Of a stretch of 64,000 bases of DNA, positions 16,801 to 24,182 are shown piece by piece. The position numbers and the translations under genes were made by a program. Under the pieces are notes generated by a model. That model saw only the letters and a list, made by a program, of their open reading frames with translations, did no database searches and was not told the DNA's origin. The stretch is from the NCBI GenBank assembly GCA_905233415.1, contig CAJOEX010000004.1, positions 1 to 64,000 of the forward strand. The letters run 5' to 3'. This DNA comes from Paludibacteraceae bacterium (GTDB lineage Bacteria > Bacteroidota > Bacteroidia > Bacteroidales > Paludibacteraceae). Positions within the stretch are counted from its first letter, which is position 1; every line of letters begins with the position of its first letter.

Positions 16801-19800
16801 CAGCGGGTGTAGCAGTAATCTTATAGCCGGAAACAGAGACAGTACCCCAAGAAGCATTGTTGGTAGTAGCGGTAACTTCGTATGTGACGCAAGAAACGCC
16901 ATAGTCCGTATATGTTCCGCCGCCGGAAATAACTTGCACATCATCAATATACGCGCGCTTAGCCGTTGTTGTTTCGATTTTGACGGTGGAAGTCGCTGTT
17001 GCTGCCGCAAAGTCAAAGGAATATTCCGCGAAATCACTGGTTAATACATCCGTCTCATGGCTCTCGCTACCAACAGTCACTTTAATTTTTGAGCCATCAG
17101 TTCCATATTTCTTTGCTTTGAATTTAACAGTAAACGCATTTGACAAATCCAATGACTTGGAAGTAATATATCCAAAAGCACTACCGGATCCTAATTTGAT
17201 AGTTCCTCCAGCTCCTTTGTATGCTTTACTATTTCCTGTTGGGAAATTCGCAAATGTGTTATCCAGGAATTCTGAGGTGGCATCTCCGGAAAGATCATTG
17301 TCAAATGTCTCGTCTATCAGCTTGACAGGCATTGCACCAGTGAGGGAAGCAAAGACAGCATAGTAACTTGTCCCGCCTGCAGGCATTGTCTTCGTCGTCG
17401 CATCAGTAAACAAATCGTCCGGTGCGTCTGTCAAGTGGAAATAAGTAGGATCGGCCGTCCAACCCATGAACGTTTTCCCGTCGCAGACTATGTCTCCATC
17501 AGGATCTTCAACCCCTGCCAATGTTTCACCGGCAAATTTGACTTCCTTAGTAAAGTCATTGGCTACAAACCATTTAACGGTGTCGCGTGCATCTTCTGCA
17601 AAGGTGACATTGATGGTGGTGTTCGCGCTGATGTTGGAAATCGTACAGGTGTTATCGGTAATTGTGCCAACTGTACCATTTGTGGAAGTAACTGTTGCCA
17701 AGTGATAGTTGGTTGCAGGTGTCGCTGTAACGGTAGTGGAGGCATTGGCATCATCAATACAAACCTTACCGCTTGGGCTTATCGTGAATGTGCCATTAGC
17801 AGGGTCGCTGCCTTTGGTAATTGTTATTGAATTCGTGCAACACGTTGGAGAACTCCAGTAAACGAGTGAAGTATTTGTGCCTTTTTTATAGAACACCATC
17901 TTGTCGCCCACAGAAGAATAGAACGCAAAACGAGGAGAGCCTGTATTGTAACTTAACTGTTTATATGTTCCGTCGACATCTGATGTGAGTTTGAATTGAT
18001 TATTAGCCTCACTTGACCACGCGGGAGTCAGGTTGGTTTCATCTGAATTGCCACTTGTATAAAGTCTTCCTGTGTTTTTAGATGAGCCACCGCTACTTGC
18101 GCCATAATAATTGCCAGAAGAAGTGCCCATCTGAATATTTATCTTTCCAGATGCCGGTGAAGAAATATATATTTCGTAGTCTCCGGATGCAACAGTACCT
18201 GTCATGTTGATGGTGCCATTTGTACTGCTTGCGGCAGTTGTACCTGAGTAAAAATATCCATTTGCTGTTGTTTTGGCATCGCAGTCTGCACTACGGAGCG
18301 GCACAATGGTGCCGGACTTGGCATTAGCCTCATACCCCATAATAAACGTTCCACCGGCGGTCAGTGTTTCAATCGCTGTAACCCTTGTCCAAGTAACTAC
18401 GTCGCCACCTTCGGATCTTTTATATACGGCATAAAGGGTGCAGTTGTTGGAGGGCTTGTAGTTGGCGCCTGCGGCTAAAAGTGTCGGGGCAGTTGTTGTT
18501 TTCGCGCTGACAGCAGATGTCTCTTTCCAGCCTGCGAAAGTCCAATCCTCATCCGAGCAGGCGGGAGTAGGACCGGCAGGAAGGGTTATTCCTGCGCCGG
18601 AGGTGGTTTCTGTAATATCGGCTTGTGTCGGGTTATTTGTTCCTGTGTTGAAGGACACCGTGTATAGCGGTGCTACGGTCATTGTGACATCAACTACCAC
18701 ACTTGATGCCAAACCGCCGCCGCTGATGGTAATTGTTCCGTCCTTGTTGCCTGCTGTAGCAGTACTCGGAGGCGTGACGGTAATGGTGGTCGCATTCAAC
18801 GTGCCGCTTACGGATTTTGAAGTCGGCGTAACACTCCAACCGCTGGAAGCGGCTATAGTCAACGAACCGGTCAGATACGAACCGCTGATGCTGAATGTCT
18901 TGGTGCTTTGGCTTGAGTTTTGATTTACCGTTCCCCAATCCAAACTCGTCGGACTTGCTGTCAGTGTCGGCGTAGCCGGTTCATTAACGTGAATATGAGC
19001 CACTTTGGATGTCGCGCTTGTGCTACAACCTGTAGCTGCATTAGTAACTATACAACGATAATACTGATCTCCCGTAGTGGCAGTCGATGGCGTGTATGAT
19101 TTATTATTAGTACCTACATTAGACCAACCGCTTGTTCCATTCGCGCTCTGTTGCCACTGATAACTCAAGGTAGCACCTCCGGCAGCAGCCGTCACACTCA
19201 AGGCCGTCGCAGTAGCATTTTGAACATAAGTAACCTGTGCTGTACTCAGGTCTTTGCTAAAGGTCGGCGTGATACATTGCAGATTGGCAGTAATAGTGGC
19301 ATCGGCTGAACCCATCGTTACCGTCGTGGGAGTGGCTGTCGTGCTGCTTAAAGTTGCCCCTCCGGAAATAGTCCAGTTAACAAACTCGTAACCGGCCGTT
19401 ATACCGGAATAGGACGCGGTGGTAGTTCCGCCTGCCAACAGACTCGTCGTTCCCAATGTAACCGTCGCCTTTCCTGTCGGATCAACCGCCGAACTGAGTG
19501 TATAGGACGTACATGCCGGAACGGAAATATATGAGGTTGTTGAACCGCCACCAAGAGTTATTACAGCTTGCGAAATTTGTGCATAACTACTTGCTCCAGA
19601 AGGACGGGTAAATGTTACAGAAGTGGCTTCTCCAGACCATGATAATTCGGAAGATGTGGCAGTGCATGTGCCTACATCTGATGTTATATCAGTCTGAAAT
19701 TGTGAACAAGTAAATACGATAGATGTTATATTACTTGATGCCGCAAAAGCGAGCGTATTACTTTTATAGAATCTAATTGATGTAGTATTTGCATATGATG

Positions 19801-21013
19801 AGGATCCGTTTCTTGCGTATGTAATTGTAACACCGTCTTTAGTCGTTGAAACTTCGTCTTTATTCGTGCCAGACCAACTTGCACTTTGTCCCCAATCTGT
19901 ACTATAACCAAACTTGAAAGTCACTTCAGAACTTCCACCTCCGCCTTCCGTCTTGGTATAAACCGGATACAAGTTTTCATTAGCCGTCGGCGTATAACTA
20001 CCGGCATTGATAATAGTCGGAGCGGTAGTCGTCCACGATGTATTATTTGTGGTACTCCATCCTTCAAAGTGATACCCTGTACAACCATCACGGGACGGCA
20101 AAGTAATACTTGCTCCTGCTGACGCTTGCGTAAGCGTTGAGTTATCATCCTTGAGTGTTACGGTGTATTTAGCGGGAGCAGTAGCTGTTCCAGACAAAGT
20201 AATTGTTTTAGAAGTGGCGCCAGTACTGCTAATTGTCAGAGTAGCAGAATGAGTGCCCGCAGTTGTTGGGGAGTAAGTAACGGTAACGGATTGATTGGTA
20301 ATAGTACCACTACCTTTATTAACAGAGGTAGGGGAAACACTAAACAAACCACTATTTGTTCCACTAAGTGCCAAACTTGCATTTGCAGTCAGATTGTCTC
20401 CGCTGAAAGTAAAGCTTTTGCTGTCCGTGTTGCCTGTGGTAGCAGAGAAAGAAAGAGATGTGGTCGCACAAGTTAAAGAGGGAGTGCTACTTTCAGACAC
20501 CGTAAAATTGACAACAATTTTAGAAGAGGTGCCTGTAGCGCCACCTACTTGTACTGTGAAAAAGCCTTTCCCTACTGTAGTCCCGCTTGTTGGATGGGCA
20601 CTTGTTCCAAAGTATTTTGTATATGAGCCAGCAGTAGAAGTGACTGTTACGGAAGTGATTGTTCCCAAATCTGTGCTATTGTATATATAACCTTTACTTT
20701 TCTGCCACTGCATATTACTACCACTTTTCATTACTTGATATGAAGTCCATTTAATAGACTTTGTTTTGGAAGCATCTGTAGTACATGTAGCAGTGGAAGT
20801 CTTCTCGTTGTTATTGGCTGCGTAAGATGTGGTATTGAAATCATTTGCATCAATTGTAAATGAGTACGTGTAGTCAACACCCCACGCATTTGCGACAAAG
20901 AAGCAAAGGAGTAAGGACAGGGCTAATGTTTTTAGCCACGATTGCGCTGATGTTGCGCTGAGAATTGATTTACTCTTGCTTGTAGCAAGGAAAGAAGAAG
21001 TAGTATTTTTCAT
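10820..21013 (-). CDS. Giant modular T9SS-secreted surface protein
   Basis: The 3397-residue product begins with a long signal peptide (core TLALSLLLCFFVANAWG, about 29-45). Modules in rough order are: Ig-like choice-of-anchor type repeats (about 185-280 and 690-760); an Ig-like YQWQQS segment (about 615-665); five InlB/Listeria-Bacteroides repeats starting near 282, 783, 1144, 1448 and 1791 (each with xFxGW and YAVY-type strands); four copies of a roughly 150-residue module (near 871, 1531, 1874, 2170) that is also found in the 22.1-kb gene; an FnIII-like domain (about 2325-2410); a lamin-tail-like domain (about 2440-2530); and a C-terminal T9SS type A tail (about 3320-3397: DIYVYDISGKLMAAG, then QGIYFVRVVKG). 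It is probably an adhesin or matrix protein exported through the Por system that PorX regulates. The promoter is at 21046-21077. Large antisense frames inside it are shadows. Confidence 0.93.
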   Translation of the reverse strand: MKNTTSSFLATSKSKSILSATSAQSWLKTLALSLLLCFFVANAWGVDYTYSFTIDANDFNTTSYAANNNEKTSTATCTTDASKTKSIKWTSYQVMKSGSNMQWQKSKGYIYNSTDLGTITSVTVTSTAGSYTKYFGTSAHPTSGTTVGKGFFTVQVGGATGTSSKIVVNFTVSESSTPSLTCATTSLSFSATTGNTDSKSFTFSGDNLTANASLALSGTNSGLFSVSPTSVNKGSGTITNQSVTVTYSPTTAGTHSATLTISSTGATSKTITLSGTATAPAKYTVTLKDDNSTLTQASAGASITLPSRDGCTGYHFEGWSTTNNTSWTTTAPTIINAGSYTPTANENLYPVYTKTEGGGGSSEVTFKFGYSTDWGQSASWSGTNKDEVSTTKDGVTITYARNGSSSYANTTSIRFYKSNTLAFAASSNITSIVFTCSQFQTDITSDVGTCTATSSELSWSGEATSVTFTRPSGASSYAQISQAVITLGGGSTTSYISVPACTSYTLSSAVDPTGKATVTLGTTSLLAGGTTTASYSGITAGYEFVNWTISGGATLSSTTATPTTVTMGSADATITANLQCITPTFSKDLSTAQVTYVQNATATALSVTAAAGGATLSYQWQQSANGTSGWSNVGTNNKSYTPSTATTGDQYYRCIVTNAATGCSTSATSKVAHIHVNEPATPTLTASPTSLDWGTVNQNSSQSTKTFSISGSYLTGSLTIAASSGWSVTPTSKSVSGTLNATTITVTPPSTATAGNKDGTITISGGGLASSVVVDVTMTVAPLYTVSFNTGTNNPTQADITETTSGAGITLPAGPTPACSDEDWTFAGWKETSAVSAKTTTAPTLLAAGANYKPSNNCTLYAVYKRSEGGDVVTWTRVTAIETLTAGGTFIMGYEANAKSGTIVPLRSADCDAKTTANGYFYSGTTAASSTNGTINMTGTVASGDYEIYISSPASGKINIQMGTSSGNYYGASSGGSSKNTGRLYTSGNSDETNLTPAWSSEANNQFKLTSDVDGTYKQLSYNTGSPRFAFYSSVGDKMVFYKKGTNTSLVYWSSPTCCTNSITITKGSDPANGTFTISPSGKVCIDDANASTTVTATPATNYHLATVTSTNGTVGTITDNTCTISNISANTTINVTFAEDARDTVKWFVANDFTKEVKFAGETLAGVEDPDGDIVCDGKTFMGWTADPTYFHLTDAPDDLFTDATTKTMPAGGTSYYAVFASLTGAMPVKLIDETFDNDLSGDATSEFLDNTFANFPTGNSKAYKGAGGTIKLGSGSAFGYITSKSLDLSNAFTVKFKAKKYGTDGSKIKVTVGSESHETDVLTSDFAEYSFDFAAATATSTVKIETTTAKRAYIDDVQVISGGGTYTDYGVSCVTYEVTATTNNASWGTVSVSGYKITATPAVGYVADGYTVTAGTVADVIRDENVFKVVPTSDCTIRINFRKAAQYTVTFYDNNTIYTQNAYEGTPLDLPSTGKSNCPDAAFLGWVAGTYTDHATGTSTKPDYVEGGSDVDITEATSFTAVYGVTELGNTYTALKTESELTSGSKYVIAAYYSSYDYAMKGTMSSARVDAVKTTYSITSGNEVTNTALYWVIDIVEAAGKRVTLFNPSAGKYISINSSGDIELADDPFIFRYEVDESGEAATWNFFSPSDATQMLSFYASKTQYNIYSSNSSSIYIYKQTPTMSSYTSHPLCCVEPATPMTISTDMTTYVLTSDKVITSAIKVTGGNGTTINWTATGGSLKQPATGTSTVDTIRTPGVYTITATQEDKAATPNDICGASLSVTITVKAQWKIMLVTVTDNVETKYDSLIVVDGENYTLPDIGEDFSCEEGISFAGWSTDKAATAVEAAAGATKTASADVKWYALWATAEQRTVPLYEKVTDASSLAANKYILITDEEGTVALNTNQDNNNRKASSVTTNPDNANQIYFVPTAGDNPQELKLGGSSSGWSLKDVDRNGFLYAASSSSNHLKTQTTNDANGLWTIAIADGVATITATGTYTHNILRYNSNSQLFSCYQSGQAPVAIYLKTSKTKTVDGFSETVTSNTNCTMSAVIRANTDQWITAAKGQKVKRVYEVTAKGFLLAAATLSIDGNTDATHFTPTLNRTDIPKGAAGRKFYLTVEYMPTEADEENVTTITLLGSNTQGESVTKTLVIHGRSLPDEFLMITKNTYWYALPANMNGGAGQYAGVNVTPDDATEPSIVPVAPSTVVYSLRSNSATRYGMKINTLNDKGQYVRLAGNGGKGLWADTISNKTEIQNDSVLAEANSGRYEWELKTTDGVHYTVANPAHKDYSKGRVLAYSSKFAMLKEPTVFFLVPAGCSSQPQDVVVKPKREEATFSWVGNASSYTIDAYTDAEMTGTAAVSTTASSSPAIMHGLTEETKYWYRITPEGAAACAVTGTFTTSGPTIDVVEWEEDAAIIFVDKDDNLHPKIIIEGEKEHGVGSGSVATELFFAKYFEGAGDMKLLSIYNGTTNDIELDDYKIFMYCIGSSGTHSAQNDKDYPLKALGTIKAGQEIIFFTRDSRTGDITDAIKELQECTDGFMDSVAQLNRATDNPRWIECNGSKTYNGTTFKKFDFSGNDPLYLLKNDVKIDIFGAETTAPTTNNCKSNEKAWKSNPYIQNMDYKKSPSDPEFTELFKASSKSPVTTADSIEILGYMNINLEDSLIEATTARCILFRTNLVTSGDSAIKYNSAASSFVTFTSDEWRGRNICLSSTGASNAGVENDSKLTCNSYQDLGTFDYNQYYKEWDKIGDDKVLDSYLRDPETKTYEIPIEDLSNYSCLNVRFQLTDPDDAHVITEAPVQVPILVSGNKSTNHAIFNEIVKTDGGVPLYGESVTRCQTCNVVILSNGVLTKAATGTTNDAKEVGDLKIYPGGKLVVPSGTTDFKVNSLAFRRHEDDIPTADIQGSIGFPSTAPVSTFLDIRIDPTNWHYFTLPYDCNVSDVTFVDGTRAVVGTDYFLSSYDGEHRAATKTSSWKDLTSSDVLHKGIGYIIALPGDGKVQRELRFPMSNSVIADEQENKDIGNLHAWGGDKDDTELTPNHKGWNLVGNPYLTYYNSTWGDPLALGALIHDPDEDPWEGHWVIDEETASLRYIVVPQEHGWSEYLQVRVDDSAYPMKPFTSFFVQIGGDDPGTEQVINFVASKAQHQSIVRRQPAEYEDDNHEVWFGINLINSTGEKDETALLISDQFTDEYDMMDDLVKMRGTYYKYYSKPVLASRNSAGEMAFNALPDQSAKEGVPLNFYAAAKDDYTIAIDGRYSLDEIKEAQLYDAELDKWHDLLAGNYSFAVAKKGDNKTRFTLYVTVERKQPQVTTEKDNIYGQLTLTTLDKTLVLSGLREDADIYVYDISGKLMAAGTYRLSDDNSVWRTTVPAQGIYFVRVVKGTKQQTLNTIVY

Positions 21014-21045
21014 AATTTTACAATTTATCGAAGCATATTAGCGTG

Positions 21046-21077
21046 CAAAGGTACAAAAAGTTTTTTATTTATACAAA
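21046..21077 (-). promoter_or_regulatory. Promoter for the giant T9SS gene
   Basis: On the minus strand TTTG (21077-21074), 20 bp, TACCTTTG (21053-21046), a full consensus match; the ATG is 32 nt downstream. Confidence 0.85.
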
Positions 21078-21244
21078 TAAAAATGACTTTTTTTGCATAA
21101 TTTCCGATTTTTTAGCGTATTTGGGATTTTTTTGCGGAAAGAGGGACATGGTGTCACTGAATTTTTCCACGTGCTGATATATGACAAAATCAGCAGGCAG
21201 CGATGAGCAAACAGAAATGTTGCGCGAATGGTGTACGAATCTTG

Positions 21245-21310
21245 CAATCTATCGTCAATGTAACGTAAATCTATCGTAAATCTAACGTGTTTCTTACGTG
21301 AATGTTTCGT
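21245..21310 (-). repeat. Six degenerate 11-bp tandem units, intergenic
   Basis: Units begin at 21245, 21256, 21267, 21278, 21289 and 21300. Each ends in CGT, with consensus (C/A)AATCTAWCGT; the last two are more diverged. The array is about 170 bp upstream of the giant gene's promoter and on helical-turn spacing, so it could be a protein-binding array or a simple slippage product. Confidence 0.9.
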
Positions 21311-21338
21311 CGCTAGCAAGGAAAAAATAAGGATATTT

Positions 21339-21584
21339 GGCGGTCGCTCCTACCCTGTACTTTTTGTCTCGGTCGGCTTGGTCTCCCCGACCGCCTTCCC
21401 TTTTCGAAGTGCCAAGTCAAGGCACTTCTCCACCCTATAGCCTGTCGGCTGTGTGACCGCAAGGGTCGCACCATGTCGCTTGCATTGATACTCGCACGAC
21501 TAAAAGCACAGCTTTTGTAAAGTGCTACGTATCATGCTACGCTCTCCCCATGCGAAACAGCCTTCCGGCTTGGTTTCTATGGGG
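21339..21584 (-). ncRNA. Strongly folded element, candidate structured RNA
   Basis: About 245 nt contain five sets of inverted repeats in series. They are 21339-21346/21388-21395; 21406-21413/21421-21428; 21451-21458/21464-21471; a three-part stem 21482-21485/21534-21537, 21487-21491/21529-21533 and 21494-21497/21522-21525 around 21502-21506/21512-21516; and 21546-21551/21579-21584 enclosing 21554-21558/21573-21577 and 21559-21562/21567-21570. The minus strand is favoured because the last hairpin then has a GGAA (GNRA) loop and a T-run follows the first stem. No tmRNA, RNase P, SRP or group II intron signature was found. It may be a dispersed repeat rather than an RNA gene. Confidence 0.5.
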
Positions 21585-21626
21585 GCCCGGGAAATAATGG
21601 CAAAGGGAGAGTATAGCTCACAACAT

Positions 21627-21655
21627 AAAAAGAGGATGCGCAAATGCACATCCTC
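21627..21655 (-). terminator. Intrinsic terminator of candidate small RNA
   Basis: On the minus strand GAGGATG pairs with CATCCTC, extended by a T-G wobble and two more pairs around an ATTT loop, and is followed by CTTTTTAT. On the plus strand the wobble becomes a C-A mismatch and there is no T-run, so the orientation is clear. Confidence 0.8.
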
Positions 21656-21815
21656 CCCGTTAAAATAACAGACTAATACCTACCGGACGATACCCCACTA
21701 AAATATTACAAAACACATAAACTTCCTCATTATATACCTCACGGTAGTTTTTGAGTTTACAACTTTACCTTATGAAAAAACTATTTATTTCGTCCGGCAG
21801 TTTCTCTTTCGAAAA
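21627..21815 (-). ncRNA. Candidate small RNA of about 190 nt
   Basis: A consensus promoter (21822-21853) and an intrinsic terminator (21627-21655) on the same strand bracket a region with no convincing ORF. An 8-bp perfect stem (21790-21797 with 21683-21690, CCGGACGA type) closes an AT-rich interior containing a TACC-GTGA-GGTA hairpin (21735-21746). Length and a long closed rod with an AT-rich interior are compatible with a 6S-like RNA, but that is a guess; no conserved 6S motif was checked. Confidence 0.6.
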
Positions 21816-21821
21816 ACGGTG

Positions 21822-21853
21822 CAAAAGTATAATAATTTTGACAAATGTGCAAA
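21822..21853 (-). promoter_or_regulatory. Promoter of candidate small RNA
   Basis: On the minus strand TTTG (21853-21850), 20 bp, TACTTTTG (21829-21822). No coding region follows before the terminator at 21655. Confidence 0.75.
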
Positions 21854-21932
21854 TATTAATGCGGAAATATGCATAAAAATATAGCAGAAAAGATAAAATG
21901 TAATATTGAGTTGACATTTTCGGGGACAAAAA

Positions 21933-21964
21933 TTTGCAGGGTTCAGGGAAAAAGTGTAATTTTG
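21933..21964 (+). promoter_or_regulatory. Promoter for the 22.1-kb secreted protein gene
   Basis: TTTG (21933-21936), 20 bp, TAATTTTG (21957-21964). The predicted leader is long, about 155 nt. Confidence 0.75.
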
Positions 21965-22014
21965 CGCTCGCTTGAGTTAAGAACATAGACCGCTGCGCTC
22001 AAAGTACACAAAAA

Positions 22015-22110
22015 GGCCCTCTCCGGCTCCCCCATAGAGGGGGAGAGATGAAAGGGAAGAGGGGAGAAGGGAGAGACGAAAGGGGAGAAGTGAAACAGAG
22101 AATAAGAAAT
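22015..22110 (+). repeat. Hairpin plus purine-rich leader element
   Basis: A perfect 7-bp hairpin (CTCCCCC 22027-22033, GGGGGAG 22039-22045, 5-nt loop) is followed by about 65 nt that are nearly all purine, with repeated GGGAGAAG-like units at 10-12 bp spacing, all in the 5' leader of the 22125 gene. The composition differs from neighbouring DNA; it may be a dispersed repeat or a set of decoy ribosome-binding sites. Confidence 0.55.
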
Positions 22111-22124
22111 AATATGTTAATATC

Positions 22125-24182
22125 ATGAAAAAGTATTCATTTTTGGCGGGAGTAATTCTCGCAATCGTAATCTCAGTAAACAGTTGGGCAACGAGTACCA
22201 CGTACCAGTTTACCTCGGCTAAGTGGACCAGCCAAGTAGGAAGCGTTACATGCAACGGAACAACAGACGGGTGGATAGGCGAAGCAGACGGTGAAAGCTA
22301 CGGTAAGGGCTCCATCTATCCGGTTGACGGAATGCTCCACAATGCAGGCGTGCAAGTAACCAAAGCCCTTAGCGGCAAGAAAGTGACATCCGTTCTTGAG
22401 TTTACCAACGTGCGGAGAGTAATCGTCAACTACTACGTAAGCAGCAACGGAAAAGGCGACATCACCGTTGCCATCGGCGAGTCGGTGCTGAGCCAGCACG
22501 TGGAAAAGTCGATGAAAACGAACCAAGACTACTCGCTGAACGAAGATGTGGAGTTTGTATTCACTGACGAGCCGAGCGGAAAAGTGGTGCTGAGCGTGGA
22601 AAATATTACAAAAAGTTCTGTATATATCAATTCCATCACCATCAAAGCAGACAACGGAAGCGGCGATGTATTCTCGACAAAAGTTTATCACCTCGTGACG
22701 GATTTGAGCCAGTTGCAGGACAATGACCTGATTATGATTGGCGTGGCAGACGGCCATACGAACAAGGCATTGGGCTATTACGACGCAGACATAAGCAAAA
22801 ACAACATCCATGCCGTAAACGCCAAATATGACAGTGAACGGGAATATATCAATGCCAACGAAGAAGTGACATACGTGCTGAATAAGGCTGTTTCGACAAA
22901 AAACGTGGACTGCTTCACCATCATCGACCCGTATGCAGAGGCGTATTTGGTGGCTTCCGGCGGACAAACAAAGAACAAACTGACCATTTGGGACAGTCCG
23001 TATGACGACAAGAGTTTCGGCGACTACGGCTACTGGGATATCCAAGTGGCTTCGGACGGCAAAGCAACAATCATGAGTCTCGGCAATTCGAAGGGAAAAT
23101 ACATGCAATATAATGCATCGGGAGACTTGTTCGGTTGCTATGAGTCGGAAACGCAAACAGCCGTGAGCATCTACCGGCAAGAAGAGGCCAAAGACCTGAC
23201 CCAGCCGTTGATTGTGGCATCAATGGTGAACTTCGGGACACAAGTGATGCGCGGAACAGAGGCTTTGGAAGGCAGCAAAACGATTGAAGTGAAGGCAAAC
23301 AAACTGAGCGCGGACATTACTGCAAACCTGAAAGACGGCAGCGTGTTCAGCCTGAGCGCCACAGAAATTGACCGCGACGGAGACAAACTGACAGTAACCT
23401 TCAAGGTGACAGAAGCCGGGAAATATGAAGATGCGCTGGTACTGACAAGCGGCGAAGTGACGGAAGAAGTGCCTGTACACCTGACCGCAGCACAAGAACT
23501 GACGATTGCGGAAGCCGTGAAAAGCGGAGACTTTGAGTATATCTATCTCAATCCGCTGACAGTAACGAAGAAAAACGGGCTGTTGGTTTATGTGCGCGAC
23601 GAAACAGGTTCAATGCTGCTGTACGACAACGGTCCGACAGACAACCACTACGCAGCAGGACTGGAAAAAGGCAACGTAATTCGGGAAGTGGAAGGGAAAT
23701 TCCAAAACTACTTCGGCGTGCCGGAGTTGCATATGATGGCGAAACCGAAATGCGATGTGCAGCAAGTGGAAGTGCTGCCAGATGTGATGACCAAGTGTGC
23801 GGACAGCGCAGATGTATGCCGATATGTGGTTTATGAATGCGTGCGGGTAACCAGTGAAGGCGGAAAAGGAATCGCTGTTGACGAGACGACACTGCCACTG
23901 TCAGACAAATTCACGGATTTGGGGAGTGACAGCGAGAGTTTCAACATGCTGATTCCCGGTCCGAAATACACCATTGAAGGCATCGTTTCGTACGACTGGG
24001 ATGCGGTAGTGCTTTACCCGACGAAGATTACGAAGTGCGAAGAGACGAGAGTAGCAGATTTGAAGGTTGAAAAATCGGAAGATTTCAAAATTCAGGTACT
24101 ACCGGACGGAAAGGTTGTGATTACAAACGGGGAAACGACCTACGATTTACGAGGCGTACGCATCCACGATGTGCTTGACTAA
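22125..24182 (+). CDS. Secreted modular protein with OB-fold-like domain
   Basis: The 685-residue product starts with a signal peptide (MKKYSFLAGVILAIVISVNS). Residues about 25-170 form a beta-rich anchor-like domain. Residues about 185-350 match the module repeated four times in the giant T9SS protein (start VYHLVTDLSQLQDNDLIMIG; end YMQYNASGDLFGCYE, then AVSIYRQ). Residues about 360-455 look like an Ig-like domain, and about 460-640 contain an OB-fold-like region (GLLVYVRDETGSMLLYDNG). The tail QVLPDGKVVITNGETTYDLR belongs to the short C-terminal tail family seen in three other proteins here. The last 36 bp overlap the convergent phoH-like gene. Function unknown; exported, probably surface-attached. 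Confidence 0.85.
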   Translation: MKKYSFLAGVILAIVISVNSWATSTTYQFTSAKWTSQVGSVTCNGTTDGWIGEADGESYGKGSIYPVDGMLHNAGVQVTKALSGKKVTSVLEFTNVRRVIVNYYVSSNGKGDITVAIGESVLSQHVEKSMKTNQDYSLNEDVEFVFTDEPSGKVVLSVENITKSSVYINSITIKADNGSGDVFSTKVYHLVTDLSQLQDNDLIMIGVADGHTNKALGYYDADISKNNIHAVNAKYDSEREYINANEEVTYVLNKAVSTKNVDCFTIIDPYAEAYLVASGGQTKNKLTIWDSPYDDKSFGDYGYWDIQVASDGKATIMSLGNSKGKYMQYNASGDLFGCYESETQTAVSIYRQEEAKDLTQPLIVASMVNFGTQVMRGTEALEGSKTIEVKANKLSADITANLKDGSVFSLSATEIDRDGDKLTVTFKVTEAGKYEDALVLTSGEVTEEVPVHLTAAQELTIAEAVKSGDFEYIYLNPLTVTKKNGLLVYVRDETGSMLLYDNGPTDNHYAAGLEKGNVIREVEGKFQNYFGVPELHMMAKPKCDVQQVEVLPDVMTKCADSADVCRYVVYECVRVTSEGGKGIAVDETTLPLSDKFTDLGSDSESFNMLIPGPKYTIEGIVSYDWDAVVLYPTKITKCEETRVADLKVEKSEDFKIQVLPDGKVVITNGETTYDLRGVRIHDVLD

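Noticed and set aside
21065-21319. 84-codon minus-strand frame covering the 11-bp array
   Set aside because: Its sequence is just a translation of the repeats and AT-rich flank, with no ribosome-binding site and a Lys/Arg/Leu composition typical of non-coding DNA.
21339-21655. tmRNA, RNase P RNA or SRP RNA
   Set aside because: The tmRNA tRNA-like ends and tag frame, the RNase P core and the SRP GGAA/domain IV motif were looked for and not seen.
22173-23180. 335-codon antisense frame in the 22.1-kb secreted-protein gene
   Set aside because: The sense frame has a signal peptide, a promoter and a shared module; the antisense frame is His/Val/Cys-rich without motifs.
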